From Anaerolineae bacterium (GTDB taxonomy: Bacteria; Chloroflexota; Anaerolineae; JAAYZQ01): DNA of 19,042 nt. The stretch's first letter is position 1, and the number at the start of each line of letters is the position of its first letter. A model generated the notes under the pieces. That model made no database searches. It was not told the DNA's origin and worked only from the letters and a program-made list of their open reading frames with translations. Below, piece after piece: positions 18,716 to 19,042 of the stretch. The position numbers were made by a program, and so were the translations under genes. The stretch lies in NCBI GenBank assembly GCA_016926595.1, contig JAFGOG010000527.1:1-19042 (forward strand). The letters are read 5' to 3'.

Positions 18716-19042
18716 TCAAGACGACGGACAAGAGGATCGAAACGAAGCACGGGCCGATCCATGCCCACATAGAAGGGACTGGGCCGGCCATCCTCCTGGC
18801 CCACGGCGTGCATCCGTCGAACACCTGGCAGGTGTGGGAGAACAACATCTTGGCGCTGGCGAGCGCCGGATTCACTGTGTACGCTTTGGACCTGGTAGGC
18901 TACGGGGAGTCGGGCGGCGAAAGGCTCGATTATCGGCAACAGGCCCAGGCGGTGTTGGGTCTGATGGATGCCGAAGGGCTGGAAACAGCCACCGCCGGCG
19001 GGGTGTCGTGGGGGGGAATGATCGCTCTGGAGATGGCGCTGA
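18709..19042 (+). CDS. Alpha/beta hydrolase (partial, runs off the window)
   Basis: The first 111 residues of an alpha/beta-hydrolase fold protein are present; the 3' end lies beyond the window. Visible marks are the oxyanion-loop LLAHGVHPS (29-37), the strand with ALDLVGYGES (59-68) and the nucleophile elbow G-V-S100-W-G. The catalytic acid and histidine would lie downstream. ATG 18709 has AGGAG (18697-18701) 7 nt upstream and overlaps the methyltransferase stop (18713-18715), suggesting coupled translation. It could be an esterase, lipase or related hydrolase; substrate is not predictable. Confidence 0.88.
   Translation, partial: MVVKTTDKRIETKHGPIHAHIEGTGPAILLAHGVHPSNTWQVWENNILALASAGFTVYALDLVGYGESGGERLDYRQQAQAVLGLMDAEGLETATAGGVSWGGMIALEMAL

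Noticed and set aside
1..19042. Insertion sequences, prophage genes, CRISPR arrays or a defence island.
   Set aside because: No transposase, integrase, cas-like gene, regular spaced repeat or terminal inverted repeat was found. The tRNA genes are not followed by an integrase or a direct repeat of their 3' end.

Overview
The window is GC-rich, about 19 kb, from a bacterium that most resembles a Chloroflexota member (Anaerolineae/Caldilineae-like). This placement is an inference. It rests on the protein repertoire: a three-LysM L,D-transpeptidase with a SYGC active site, a DUF2723 glycosyltransferase with C-terminal beta-sandwich repeats, a YabN-type MazG, and a GT-C protein ending in an ILEI/FAM3 domain. 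No rRNA or phylogenetic marker was compared. Genes are densely packed, with three 4-bp ATGA start/stop overlaps. Most promoters read as TTGACA-like / 17 bp / TATACT-like.

Left part (1-1814): a strong promoter drives a purine-rich leader with nine GGA triplets that ends in an intrinsic terminator. It is a candidate small RNA or attenuated leader. A second, UUCG-capped hairpin and a strong Shine-Dalgarno precede a tiny SWIM zinc-finger protein. Convergent to it lies mtaB (tRNA t6A37 methylthiotransferase).

Cell-surface part (1924-7920): a promoter with an extended -10 leads a three-gene unit made of a methyltransferase-like protein, a large GT-C-like membrane protein with an ILEI/FAM3 domain, and a DUF2723 (GT117-type) membrane protein with two extracytoplasmic beta-sandwich repeats. 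Together they suggest lipid-linked-sugar transfer to surface polymers or proteins. Converging on this unit, 4 bp away, is a membrane-anchored TPR protein (7925-9334, minus). Its promoter lies back-to-back with that of a secreted LysM/L,D-transpeptidase (9458-10462, plus). An Fsr-like MFS transporter follows (10538-11734).

Translation part (11887-13871): glnS has a strong promoter whose -10 is flanked by a perfect inverted repeat. It is followed by tRNA-Gln(CUG) with its own promoter and a bidirectional terminator.

Right part (13875-19042): a minus-strand operon, read right to left, encodes an MBL-fold hydrolase, a YabN-like tetrapyrrole-methylase/MazG fusion, a NusG paralog of the RfaH/UpxY type and a CDP-paratose 2-epimerase-like enzyme. 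Divergent from it are two tandem tRNA-Ala genes (CGC and GGC anticodons, both with G3-U70), a strong hairpin, a SAM methyltransferase and the start of an alpha/beta hydrolase cut by the window end. No insertion sequence, CRISPR array, prophage or attachment site was seen.
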